Shown: positions 42,846 to 50,496 of the stretch, in pieces
Position numbering within the stretch: position 1 is the stretch's first letter
Layout of the letters: each line of letters starts with the position of its first letter
Assembly (NCBI RefSeq): GCF_014651615.1
Contig: NZ_BMXF01000009.1
Span: forward strand, 1 to 64,000
DNA length: 64,000 nucleotides
Source of the DNA: Persicitalea jodogahamensis
GTDB lineage: Bacteria > Bacteroidota > Bacteroidia > Cytophagales > Spirosomataceae
Direction: 5' to 3'
Program-made: the position numbers and the translations under genes
The notes under the pieces: model-generated
Told to the model about the DNA's origin: nothing
Database searches by the model: none
Seen by the model: the letters and a program-made list of their open reading frames with translations, nothing else

Positions 42846-42876
42846 TTGACAAACCTTCCCGGCGGGGGTACTTTTG
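42846..42876 (+). promoter_or_regulatory. Promoter of the Ada-like gene
   Basis: TTG (42846-42848), a 20-base spacer and TACTTTTG (42869-42876) match the Bacteroidota -33/-7 promoter. The start codon at 42896 is 20 bases further, giving a short leader. Confidence 0.7.
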
Positions 42877-42895
42877 ACCAAAAACAAAAATACCC

Positions 42896-43774
42896 ATGAT
42901 GGAAGAGCAACCCACCTCCCTGCACGACTACCGGCGCATCGAAAAGGCGATCCGCTTTATCGAAGAAAACTACAAAACCCAGCCCTCGCTGCGGCAGATT
43001 GCCGATCATGTTGGGCTGTCGGAGTACCATTTCCAGCGGCTTTTCACGCGTTGGGCGGGGACGAGTCCGCAACGGTTTGTGCGCTTCCTCACCAAGGAAT
43101 ACGCCCGGGAACAGCTGGCTACCTCGGCCAGTTTGCTGGAAACTACCCACGAAGTCGGTCTGTCGAGCCCGAGTCGCCTGCACGACCTGTTCGTGACCTA
43201 CGAAGCCATGACGCCCGCCGAGTTTCGGGCGCTGGGCGCGGGCGTGTCCATTCGTTACGGCGTCCATGAAACGCCCTTTGGTGAGTGCCTGATCGCCGTG
43301 ACCGAGCGCGGGGTTACCGACCTGCGGTTTCTGGACGAAGTGGAGACTATCGAAGACGTCATCACGCAACTACGCCAGGAATGGCCGAGCGCCGACTGCA
43401 CCTCCGACGCCGCGGCTACGCTTCCCTACATTCGGCAATTATTTTATACCGCAGACGACCTCACCCAGCCGCTGCCCGTGCTGCTGCGCGGTACCAATTT
43501 CCAGATTAAAGTCTGGCAGGCTCTGCTGCGGATTCCGGCGGGGCGGCTCGTCAGCTACGACGACGTGGCGCGCTCCATCGGCCAGCCCACCGCCTCGCGC
43601 GCCGTGGGCACCGCCATCGGCAGTAACCGCATCGCCTACCTTATCCCCTGCCACCGCGTTTTGCAAAAATCAGGTGGTCTGGGCGGCTATCGTTGGGGTA
43701 CCGCCAGGAAGCAAGCGATGATGGGGTACGAGGCGGGGCAGTTGCCAGTAGTGGGGCAGGGGGAGTTGTTTTGA
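42896..43774 (+). CDS. Ada-like AraC regulator fused to O6-alkylguanine-DNA alkyltransferase
   Basis: The 292-residue protein joins an AraC-type helix-turn-helix (about 15-115: LRQIADHVGLSEYHFQRLFTRWAG, LETTHEVGLSSPSRLHDLFV) to an Ogt/MGMT domain (about 125-280) with the active-site motif PCHRV (C252) and the GTNFQIKVWQALLRIPAG helix. It repairs O6-alkylguanine by transferring the alkyl group to C252. Unlike E. coli Ada it lacks the N-terminal zinc/phosphotriester domain. It has its own promoter. Confidence 0.92.
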   Translation: MMEEQPTSLHDYRRIEKAIRFIEENYKTQPSLRQIADHVGLSEYHFQRLFTRWAGTSPQRFVRFLTKEYAREQLATSASLLETTHEVGLSSPSRLHDLFVTYEAMTPAEFRALGAGVSIRYGVHETPFGECLIAVTERGVTDLRFLDEVETIEDVITQLRQEWPSADCTSDAAATLPYIRQLFYTADDLTQPLPVLLRGTNFQIKVWQALLRIPAGRLVSYDDVARSIGQPTASRAVGTAIGSNRIAYLIPCHRVLQKSGGLGGYRWGTARKQAMMGYEAGQLPVVGQGELF

Positions 43775-44160
43775 TTTGAGAACATGGTTTATTGATATCT
43801 TTTGTCTTTGAAACATCTTTCACTGCTTATGCTCTCTGATCAATTATCTATACCGAATTGCTACGAAAGGGTACTCATGGGGCGGCAACTTCAAGATTCT
43901 GGTATTCAGAAACTCTCAATGCTGTAGGTGATCGAGCAGCTACCAGCAAAGCGCACCTTTGCCCAACGTCCTGTACTTAAGAATTTGGGCATTTCGCGTA
44001 GCGAACAGACCGTTTATCCCAAACGGGCCTCCTTTTCTACCGGCCTTTTGCCGATTAATGGCAAGTTTTAGGATGAATGCAGCCCCGCAGCCGAGTATGG
44101 AGTTATCAGGCGGCATCGGGATTTTCATCAGGTAGTTATCAGAAAGACTTACGCACAAGT
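43775..44160. other. 386-base gap without a supportable gene
   Basis: The gap lies between the Ada-like and Crp/Fnr genes. A plus-strand frame from the ATG at 43829 is broken by a TAG at 43925 but continues open to about 44070, which could be a decayed gene; a minus-strand 72-codon frame (43940-44158) covers part of the same DNA. Neither product is recognisable. No hairpin with a T-run, RNA gene or TAnnTTTG element is convincing. Confidence 0.5.
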
Positions 44161-44754
44161 ATGGAAAACGAACTCTTCGCCTTCATTTCAAACTATATGC
44201 CGCTTTCGGAAGCCGAAAAAGAGGCGATCACCGATCTGGCCCTGATCAGGACGTATCAGAAGGGGACCGTTCTACTGGAAGCAGGTGATATTTCCCCCGA
44301 TGGGTACTTTGTTTTAAAAGGTTGTTTGAGAAGCTACTACATTATTGATGGCGAGGAGAGAACCACCAGTTTCTACACTGAATTCGACTCTTTCGCGCCA
44401 TTGAGCCTCGTCACCAAAAAACCGTCGGAGCAGTATTTGTCCTGCGTGGAGGACTGCATCCTTACCGTAGGCAATCCTGAAATGGAAAAAGCCATGTTTG
44501 AGAAATTCCCCCGCTTCGAGACGCTTTGCCGGATCATGTCGGAAGAGTTACTGGCTAAGAATCAAGTCTCATTCGATGATTTCAAGACTTCTACCCCTGA
44601 ACAGCGTTACCTGGAATTTCTCAAATCGAGACCCGACCTGGTGCAGCGCGTGCCGCAGTACCAGTTGGCGAGCTACCTGGGAATGACACCACAGTCGCTG
44701 AGCCGAATTCGCAAACGATTGGTCACTAAAACCAAAGCTTCCCCGGCCCACTGA
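44161..44754 (+). CDS. Crp/Fnr-family transcriptional regulator
   Basis: The 197-residue protein has an N-terminal cyclic-nucleotide-binding-like domain (about 20-125: TYQKGTVLLEAGDISPDGYFVLKGCLRSYY) and a C-terminal helix-turn-helix (SRPDLVQRVPQYQLASYLGMTPQSLSRIRKRL). The arginine/glutamate cAMP pocket is not conserved, as is typical for Bacteroidota members. The ATG at 44161 is chosen over an upstream frame start since the extra 28 residues are not family-like. The next gene, a secreted protein, is a plausible target. Confidence 0.9.
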   Translation: MENELFAFISNYMPLSEAEKEAITDLALIRTYQKGTVLLEAGDISPDGYFVLKGCLRSYYIIDGEERTTSFYTEFDSFAPLSLVTKKPSEQYLSCVEDCILTVGNPEMEKAMFEKFPRFETLCRIMSEELLAKNQVSFDDFKTSTPEQRYLEFLKSRPDLVQRVPQYQLASYLGMTPQSLSRIRKRLVTKTKASPAH

Positions 44755-44837
44755 AGGCGATCGGCGAGATATGTTTCTCTTTTGAATACTCCCTCGTTTC
44801 TTAACTTAAGTGAACGAGATGAGCCACACGCTCCCCC

Positions 44838-44845
44838 TAATTTTG
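44838..44845 (+). promoter_or_regulatory. -7 element upstream of the secreted 206-residue protein
   Basis: TAATTTTG matches TAnnTTTG and lies 31 bases before the start at 44876. No TTG is seen at the right -33 spacing, which might fit a promoter needing an activator such as the adjacent Crp/Fnr protein (inference). Confidence 0.4.
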
Positions 44846-44875
44846 CAGTAATATTTCACCGAAAAATATACTGCC

Positions 44876-45496
44876 ATGAAAATCAAGTTGCTCCTTTTAT
44901 CCATGCTTTTCGCGACTGGCTTAACCGATGCCCACAGCCAAACGCAACCTCAGGACTCCACCTACCGAAAGTTCTACGTCGGAAGTACCTTTTTTGTACT
45001 GGTAAATCTGGTTCCCGTCAACAATCCGCCCGATTTTGCGCAACTGAACTTTGGCTACCGCATCACACCCAAGGATGTCGTTTCGGTCGAGGCCAAGACC
45101 TGGAAGTACGCCTGGCCGCTGGGGATTCCTTACGGAAGTTCGTTCGAGGCCCCTGCAGAAAAGTACCCCGGCTACGTGCGGTCGTATGGCGTGGCGCTCG
45201 TTTACCAGCGATTTTTATGGAAAGGTGCCTACGCTGCCGTTCATGCCATGAATAGTTTGCAAAGCTATACCGGTGAAGACAGCCGCAAAATTCAAAACGG
45301 ATACCAGTTGTTTATGACTTACCGGCTGGGCTACCATATTCCACTCTTCAAAAACCGGTTTTTCATCGAACCCTCTATCGCCATGACCCAGTGGCCCATC
45401 AACACTAACGTGCCTGAGTCGTTCGCTGACCTGGAAAGGAAGTGGAACAGGTACTTTTTATTCGAGCCGGGGCTTCACTTTGGAATTAAGTTTTAG
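44876..45496 (+). CDS. Secreted beta-rich protein, probably a small outer-membrane barrel
   Basis: The 206-residue product has a signal peptide (to about DAHSQ) and amphipathic beta-strand pattern (FYVGSTFFVLVNLVPV, QLNFGYRITPKDVVSVEAKTWKYAW, YQLFMTYRLGYHIPLF, RFFIEPSIAMTQWP) ending in GLHFGIKF, the terminal F typical of outer-membrane barrels. I recognise no named family. It sits 121 bases after the Crp/Fnr gene with its own -7 element. Confidence 0.7.
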   Translation: MKIKLLLLSMLFATGLTDAHSQTQPQDSTYRKFYVGSTFFVLVNLVPVNNPPDFAQLNFGYRITPKDVVSVEAKTWKYAWPLGIPYGSSFEAPAEKYPGYVRSYGVALVYQRFLWKGAYAAVHAMNSLQSYTGEDSRKIQNGYQLFMTYRLGYHIPLFKNRFFIEPSIAMTQWPINTNVPESFADLERKWNRYFLFEPGLHFGIKF

Positions 45497-45510
45497 AAGG
45501 GTAGTTGGTT

Positions 45511-46230
45511 TTAAAACCACTTCACCAATTCGTCCGCAACCAGCGCATGTCCTGCTTCGTTGGGGTGATTGCCCTGCGCCATATAGTGGCTCAGGGTATC
45601 GCCTTGCTGGCGAACGGCATCGAACGCCCGGTAGCTGTCGACCAGACCGGTCTGATAGCGGACGGCCAATTGTCGAATTTGGTTGGCGTGACGGCGGAGT
45701 TCGTTTTCGGGATCACGCATATCTACCTTCAAATCGGGCGTGGGCGTGAGCAATATGACCTTTATGCCTGCCTGCTGTGCCTGCTCGATCATGGCCTGCC
45801 AGGATTGTCGTGCTTTTTCCAGTCCAATCCGCCGATCATTGAGGGCGTAATCGATAAAGAGCACGTCGGGTTTGTGAATCAACACATCTTTCTGAAAGCG
45901 GGCCGCACCCTGTTCGGAATTTTCGCCCCCGATGGCCGTTATCAGCACGTTGATGACCGCGTAAGGGTAGCGGGTTTTCAGTTTTGCCAGCAACTGATGC
46001 GGATAAGCACCCAAAGTATTCACAACCGGCGTTTTGAAGTAGCCCGCCGGAACGCTGTGCCCGTGAAACAGCAGCGTAACTGAACGGTTTTTCGGCCATT
46101 CCTTCATTAACTCGCTTTTGATGTCCGTCAGGTAACTGGATTGGTCTGCTATGTGGGACGGCAATGGGAGGAAAGCCGTCAGAAAACCAAAAAGCGCGAA
46201 AGCGGCGACCAGCGGGCTGATTTTTTTCAT
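45511..46230 (-). CDS. Secreted SGNH/GDSL-type hydrolase
   Basis: The 239-residue protein (ATG at 46230) has a signal peptide and the SGNH blocks: LLFHGHSVPAGY (block I), IGGENSEQGA, IDYALND (block III Asn) and GNHPNEAGH (block V). Block I reads GHS where the consensus is GDS, and the position three before the last His (usually D) is Q. The nucleophilic serine, glycine, asparagine and histidine remain, so an esterase or carbohydrate deacetylase is likely but the triad would be altered. It converges with the barrel gene at 44876. Confidence 0.83.
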   Translation of the reverse strand: MKKISPLVAAFALFGFLTAFLPLPSHIADQSSYLTDIKSELMKEWPKNRSVTLLFHGHSVPAGYFKTPVVNTLGAYPHQLLAKLKTRYPYAVINVLITAIGGENSEQGAARFQKDVLIHKPDVLFIDYALNDRRIGLEKARQSWQAMIEQAQQAGIKVILLTPTPDLKVDMRDPENELRRHANQIRQLAVRYQTGLVDSYRAFDAVRQQGDTLSHYMAQGNHPNEAGHALVADELVKWF

Positions 46231-46552
46231 ATTAGTTAGCATAGTCATGTAGACGGGTAAACTACTGTATTTTTCCATGACAAACATGCTCTCTTTACAA
46301 CCTGCCTGGTATATCCTGCCTTCACCCACTCGCTATTTCGAAGCATTTTGCCTAAACGCTGACCCAAATTTTTGCACTTCTCTTAGATGGATGAACGTTT
46401 TCGCATTGTTTACGATTAATTAATTGTAAAAATCTGCTATTCAGCCAAAAAGTCTGTACTTTTGCGGCTTGTTTTTGTGGGGCGGAGAACTGGAACTGCT
46501 TTCTCTGGCCCAATTGGCTGAAAATATCAACAACTGACCAGGAAAAAAAGAA
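46231..46552. other. 322-base divergent intergenic region before typA
   Basis: The stretch separates the SGNH gene (minus) from typA (plus). It is AT-rich around 46400-46440 and contains TACTTTTG (46457-46464), a TAnnTTTG -7 element that would give a typA leader of about 80 bases. I see no TTG at the proper -33 distance and no RNA gene. Confidence 0.5.
46457..46464 (+). promoter_or_regulatory. -7 element of typA
   Basis: TACTTTTG fits TAnnTTTG. It lies 89 bases before the start codon, leaving a longer leader than other genes here; TypA genes are often cold- or stress-regulated, but no structure in the leader is obvious to me. Confidence 0.45.
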
Positions 46553-48367
46553 ATGCAATCCATTCGTAACATCGCTATCATTGCCCACGTTGACCACGGC
46601 AAAACCACGCTCGTGGACAAAATCATTCATGCTTCCAAGCTGTTTCGCGAAAACCAGGAATTCGACGACCTGATTCTTGACAACAACGACCTTGAGCGTG
46701 AGCGCGGCATCACGATTACATCCAAAAACGTATCGGTGCGCTATAAGGATGTTAAAATTAACGTTATCGACACACCGGGCCACGCCGACTTTGGCGGGGA
46801 AGTAGAGCGCGTCCTGAAAATGGCCGACGGCGTACTGCTGCTCGTGGATGCCTTCGAGGGACCCATGCCACAGACCCGTTTCGTGTTGGGCAAAGCACTG
46901 GAGCTGGGCCTGAAGCCTATCGTGGTAGTCAACAAGGTAGATAAGGAAAACTGCCGCCCCGAGGAAGTACAGGAAAACGTGTTCGACCTGATGTTCAACC
47001 TCGGCGGTACCGAGGAGCAGCTTGACTTCGTGACCGTCTACGGTTCGTCGAAGCAAGGCTGGATGGGCCCTGATTGGCAGCATCCTACCGATAACATTAC
47101 TTTCCTTCTCGATACGATCATCGAGCAGATTCCACCCGCGCCTATCAATGAAGGCACGCCGCAGATGCAAATCACTTCGCTGGACTACAACGCTTTCGTG
47201 GGTCGGATTGCCATTGGCCGTCTGCTGCGCGGAACGCTGAAAGAGGGGGCGCAAATGTCACTTTGCAAAGCGGATGGGGTAATCAAGAAAGTGAAAATTA
47301 AAGAATTGCAGACTTTCGAGGGCCTGGGTCGTCAGAAAGTGAGTGAAGTGGTAGCGGGCGATATTTGCGCCGTGACGGGCATCGACGACTTCGAGATCGG
47401 TGATACCCTTGCTGACCTGGAAAACCCCGAGGCCCTGCCCCGCATCGCGGTGGATGAGCCGACGATGAACATGCTCTTTACGATCAACAACTCACCGTTT
47501 TTTGGTAAAGAAGGCAAGTTCGTGACCTCGCGCCACCTGCGCGATCGCCTCATTAAAGAGACAGAGAAAAACCTGGCCCTGCGCGTCGAATCGGGCGGTA
47601 GCGAAGACAAATTCCTGGTCTATGGCCGTGGTATTCTGCACCTGTCGGTACTGATTGAAACCATGCGTCGCGAAGGCTACGAATTGCAGGTAGGTCAGCC
47701 GCAGGTACTTTTCAAAGAAGATGAAAACGGCAACCGCCTCGAACCCATCGAAACGATGGTCGTGGATGTACCGGAAACTACGGCGGGTAAGGTGATCGAA
47801 CTGGCCACGCAACGGAAGGGCGAGCTACTGATCATGGAGCCGAAAGGTGACCTGCAGCACCTGGAATTTGAAATTCCGTCGCGCGGACTGATCGGCTTGC
47901 GCTCGAATGTGCTTACCGCCACGCAGGGCGAAGCGGTATTGACGCACCGTTTTAAGAGCTTCGAACCTTACCGGGGTGTTATCCCGAGCCGCAGCAGTGG
48001 TTCCATTATTTCCAAGGGAACGGGAATGTCTACGGGTTATACCATCGACAAACTACAGGATCGCGGACGTTTCTTCATCGGTCCCGGTGAGGAGATTTAC
48101 GGTGGTCAGGTAGTAGGCGAACATAACCGCCCGAACGATATCGTGGTGAACCTGCAGGAAGCCAAGAAACTGACCAACATGCGCGCCTCCGGCTCCGACG
48201 ACGGGCTGCGTATTGCGCCGAAGATCAATTTCTCGCTGGAAGAATCCATGGAATATATCCAGAAAGACGAGTACCTGGAAGTAACGCCCGGCAGCATTCG
48301 TATGCGCAAGATTTATCTGGAAGAAACCGACCGCAAGCGCAACGCTGCGAAGTTGGAAATGGCGTAA
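46553..48367 (+). CDS. typA: Ribosome-associated GTPase TypA/BipA
   Basis: The 604-residue translational GTPase has G1 AHVDHGKTT (11-19), the switch ERGITITSKN, G3 DTPGHADFGGEVERV, G4 NKVDK, then EF-G-like domains III and V and the BipA-specific C-terminal domain (SGSDDGLRIAPKINFSLEESMEYI). It binds the 70S ribosome and helps assembly of the large subunit under stress or cold. Length matches the family exactly. A strong terminator follows. Confidence 0.97.
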   Translation: MQSIRNIAIIAHVDHGKTTLVDKIIHASKLFRENQEFDDLILDNNDLERERGITITSKNVSVRYKDVKINVIDTPGHADFGGEVERVLKMADGVLLLVDAFEGPMPQTRFVLGKALELGLKPIVVVNKVDKENCRPEEVQENVFDLMFNLGGTEEQLDFVTVYGSSKQGWMGPDWQHPTDNITFLLDTIIEQIPPAPINEGTPQMQITSLDYNAFVGRIAIGRLLRGTLKEGAQMSLCKADGVIKKVKIKELQTFEGLGRQKVSEVVAGDICAVTGIDDFEIGDTLADLENPEALPRIAVDEPTMNMLFTINNSPFFGKEGKFVTSRHLRDRLIKETEKNLALRVESGGSEDKFLVYGRGILHLSVLIETMRREGYELQVGQPQVLFKEDENGNRLEPIETMVVDVPETTAGKVIELATQRKGELLIMEPKGDLQHLEFEIPSRGLIGLRSNVLTATQGEAVLTHRFKSFEPYRGVIPSRSSGSIISKGTGMSTGYTIDKLQDRGRFFIGPGEEIYGGQVVGEHNRPNDIVVNLQEAKKLTNMRASGSDDGLRIAPKINFSLEESMEYIQKDEYLEVTPGSIRMRKIYLEETDRKRNAAKLEMA

Positions 48368-48421
48368 GGGCTCGGTCCGTCGCACGGTTGGCTAACGGTT
48401 TTCGGCCACCGACCTTTTTAT

Positions 48422-48459
48422 AACGCTGACAGGATTTGTAAATCCTGTCAGCGTTTTTT
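48422..48459 (+). terminator. typA intrinsic terminator
   Basis: A 15-bp perfect stem (48422-48436 with 48441-48455) closes a 4-base loop and runs into six T (48454-48459). It lies 55 bases past the typA stop, between convergent genes. Confidence 0.92.
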
Positions 48460-48480
48460 GTTTGGCCCAACTACCCGAAT

Positions 48481-48921
48481 TTATTCTACGTAGGGCTGGT
48501 CGATTCTTCCCAGATACGCGCCGCGCAATGCTCCGGCCAGCAGTGCTTTTATTTCTTCTCCGATATTGGGGTAAAGGTGCTTGCTGGGTAAATCGTCGAT
48601 GGCAAGCCATTCGACGGACAGGGCCGAAGTGTGCTCGGGGTTGAGTTGGGGCAAACCCGCGATAAGGTGTACCGCAAAAACGGCGTGGAGGGCATCCTTA
48701 CGACCGTCTTCCCCGATTACTTCCCCGCACAAGACAAGTTGATCCACCTCAGTTTCCACACCCAATTCTTCTCGTAGTTCCCGCACGATTACTTCTGACA
48801 GGCTTTCGCCGGGGTCGGGATTACCGCCCGGCAGGGCATAAACGTCCTGACCTCCGTAACGGTACTTCATGGTCAGGAGGCAATTTCGTTCAATAATGAG
48901 GGCGGAGGGGCGGACGCGCAT
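48481..48921 (-). CDS. Nudix hydrolase
   Basis: The 146-residue protein carries a complete Nudix box (residues 33-55: GNPDPGE, then SLSEVIV-REL-REELGV), which binds the metal and pyrophosphate. The family hydrolyses nucleoside diphosphate derivatives such as 8-oxo-dGTP or ADP-ribose; the substrate cannot be told. It converges with typA. Confidence 0.92.
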   Translation of the reverse strand: MRVRPSALIIERNCLLTMKYRYGGQDVYALPGGNPDPGESLSEVIVRELREELGVETEVDQLVLCGEVIGEDGRKDALHAVFAVHLIAGLPQLNPEHTSALSVEWLAIDDLPSKHLYPNIGEEIKALLAGALRGAYLGRIDQPYVE

Positions 48922-49083
48922 TGGCTGGATTGATTTTTTAGATAAGTGTAAAAGTAAGCCTTCTTCAAATGAGAATTTGAGAAATTAACCAGGAGGAAGA
49001 AAGTTAAGATTTGGAGCGAAAGAGTAAAGCGTACCTCTCGCTCGCTTTGACTGATGAAATCATTTCTCTCAAAATTTATCCCG

Positions 49084-49845
49084 ATGAAAAAAAGCTCCAT
49101 GCTTCTTTGCCTTCTGGCACTCCTGACTTTTTCCGTTCAGGCGGCTCCATTCGCTACTTCTGGCGCCGCTACGCCAGGCGCGACGGCACCCGATGCCATT
49201 CTGGTGTTTTCCAAAACGGCAGGGTTCCGTCACAAATCGATTGAAGCGGGCAAAGTGGCTTTGATGAAGCTTGGAGCCGAAAATCGCTTCCAGGTAGATA
49301 CGACTGAGGATGCTTCGGCTTTTACACTCGACAACCTCAAAAAGTACAAGACGGTGGTATTTCTAAGCACGACGGGCGATATTCTCAATGCGGAACAGCA
49401 GGCTGCGTTTGAAAAGTACATTCAGGGCGGTGGTGGTTGGCTGGGTATTCACGCTGCTGCTGACACAGAGTACGACTGGCCCTGGTACAATAAGCTGGCG
49501 GGCGCCTATTTTCTCAGCCACCCCAAGCAGCAGAATGTGGATGTGATTGTCTGGAACAAAGTGCATCCTACCACCAGTTTCCTGCCCAATATGTGGCGGC
49601 GGTTCGATGAGTTGTACAACTATAAGAGCATCCAACCGGGTATCATCGTGCTTGCCACCCTGGACGAAACCAGCTACGAAGGCGGGAAGAACGGGCGGAT
49701 GCACCCCTTCATCTGGTATCACGAGTTTGATGGCGGACGTGCCTACTACACGGGCGGAGGCCATACCGACGAATCGTACGTGGAGCCCTTGTTTGTAAAG
49801 CACTTGCTGGAAGCCCTCAAATGGACGATGCGGCGGACGAAGTAG
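49084..49845 (+). CDS. Secreted ThuA-domain protein
   Basis: The 253-residue protein (ATG at 49084, giving a clean signal peptide ending SVQA) is a ThuA-type class I glutamine amidotransferase-like fold: ILVFSKTAGFRHKSIEAG, LSTTGDILNAEQQAAFEKYIQGGGGWLGIHAAADTEYDW, and the end GGRAYYTGGGHTDESY. ThuA is linked to trehalose and other disaccharide use, and exported forms are common in Bacteroidota, usually with carbohydrate dehydrogenases. No partner gene is next to it. A 14-base near-duplication surrounds its stop codon. Confidence 0.88.
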   Translation: MKKSSMLLCLLALLTFSVQAAPFATSGAATPGATAPDAILVFSKTAGFRHKSIEAGKVALMKLGAENRFQVDTTEDASAFTLDNLKKYKTVVFLSTTGDILNAEQQAAFEKYIQGGGGWLGIHAAADTEYDWPWYNKLAGAYFLSHPKQQNVDVIVWNKVHPTTSFLPNMWRRFDELYNYKSIQPGIIVLATLDETSYEGGKNGRMHPFIWYHEFDGGRAYYTGGGHTDESYVEPLFVKHLLEALKWTMRRTK

Positions 49846-49863
49846 AGAAGACGAAGTAGAGAT
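49836..49863. repeat. 14-base tandem duplication across a stop codon
   Basis: GACGAAGTAGAGAA (49836-49849) is followed at once by GACGAAGTAGAGAT (49850-49863), 13 of 14 identical. The first copy contains the ThuA stop codon TAG; the second would encode the same read-through. Confidence 0.7.
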
Positions 49864-49884
49864 AAGATTTAACGCGCCTTTGCG

Positions 49885-50472
49885 TCACACGACCATTTTT
49901 TCAATAAGCAACATGAAAATGTGGATGACCTTGATGTGAATCTCCTGAATGCGATCCGCGTATCCGAAATGGGGTACGCGGATTTCCACGTCCGCCAGGC
50001 CCGCTAGTTTACCGCCATCTTTGCCTGACAGTATCACTACTTTCATGCCCCTGGTACGGGCGGCTTCCACGGCTCGAACGATATTGGCCGAGTTGCCGCT
50101 GGTGCTCAGTCCCAGCAGCACATCCCCGGGCTGGCCCAAGCCTTCAACAAAGCGCGAAAACACGAAATCGAAGCCAAAGTCATTGCTCACACAACTCAGG
50201 TGGCTGGGGTCGGATATGGCGATGGCGGGCAGCGCGCGGCGGTTGTCGCGGTAGCGGCCCGTAAGTTCTTCGGCAAAGTGCATGGCGTCGCAGTGCGAGC
50301 CGCCGTTGCCGCAGGAGATGATTTTATGATTATCCAGAATAGCGCCGGCCATCAGTGCGGCGGCGCGTTCAATGGCTTCAAGTTGCGCAGGATCGCTTAG
50401 AAAAGCATCCAGCACCCTTTGTGCTTCGGCAAGTTCCCCAGCGACCAAATCCTGATAATTACCCTTATTCAT
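49885..50472 (-). CDS. gmhA: Sedoheptulose-7-phosphate isomerase GmhA
   Basis: The 195-residue SIS-domain protein makes D-glycero-D-manno-heptose 7-phosphate for the LPS core or S-layer glycans. It has [36 protein letters not shown] and the FAEEL catalytic helix, with D and H residues near HIKVIH at the end, as in GmhA. The ATG at 50472 is preferred; the longer frame translates repeat words upstream. It follows the Wzi-like gene by 25 bases. Confidence 0.9.
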   Translation of the reverse strand: MNKGNYQDLVAGELAEAQRVLDAFLSDPAQLEAIERAAALMAGAILDNHKIISCGNGGSHCDAMHFAEELTGRYRDNRRALPAIAISDPSHLSCVSNDFGFDFVFSRFVEGLGQPGDVLLGLSTSGNSANIVRAVEAARTRGMKVVILSGKDGGKLAGLADVEIRVPHFGYADRIQEIHIKVIHIFMLLIEKMVV

Positions 50473-50473
50473 C

Positions 50474-50490
50474 GTCAACTGTCCATTGTC
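50474..50490 (-). repeat. AATGGACAGTTGAC word at the gmhA/wzi junction
   Basis: The minus strand reads GACAATGGACAGTTGAC, 15 of 17 identical to 748-764. It occupies the 24-base gap between the Wzi-like stop and the gmhA start and overlaps the gmhA leader. Confidence 0.6.
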
Positions 50491-50496
50491 CATTGG

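Noticed and set aside
43940-44158. 72-codon minus-strand frame in the gap before the Crp/Fnr gene
   Set aside because: No family resemblance or signals; the plus strand offers an equally open but interrupted frame, so neither is convincing.
45507-45518. GGTTTTAAAACC 12-bp palindrome at the barrel/SGNH junction
   Set aside because: It has no loop or T-run, and no evidence for a binding site; chance is likely in AT-rich DNA.
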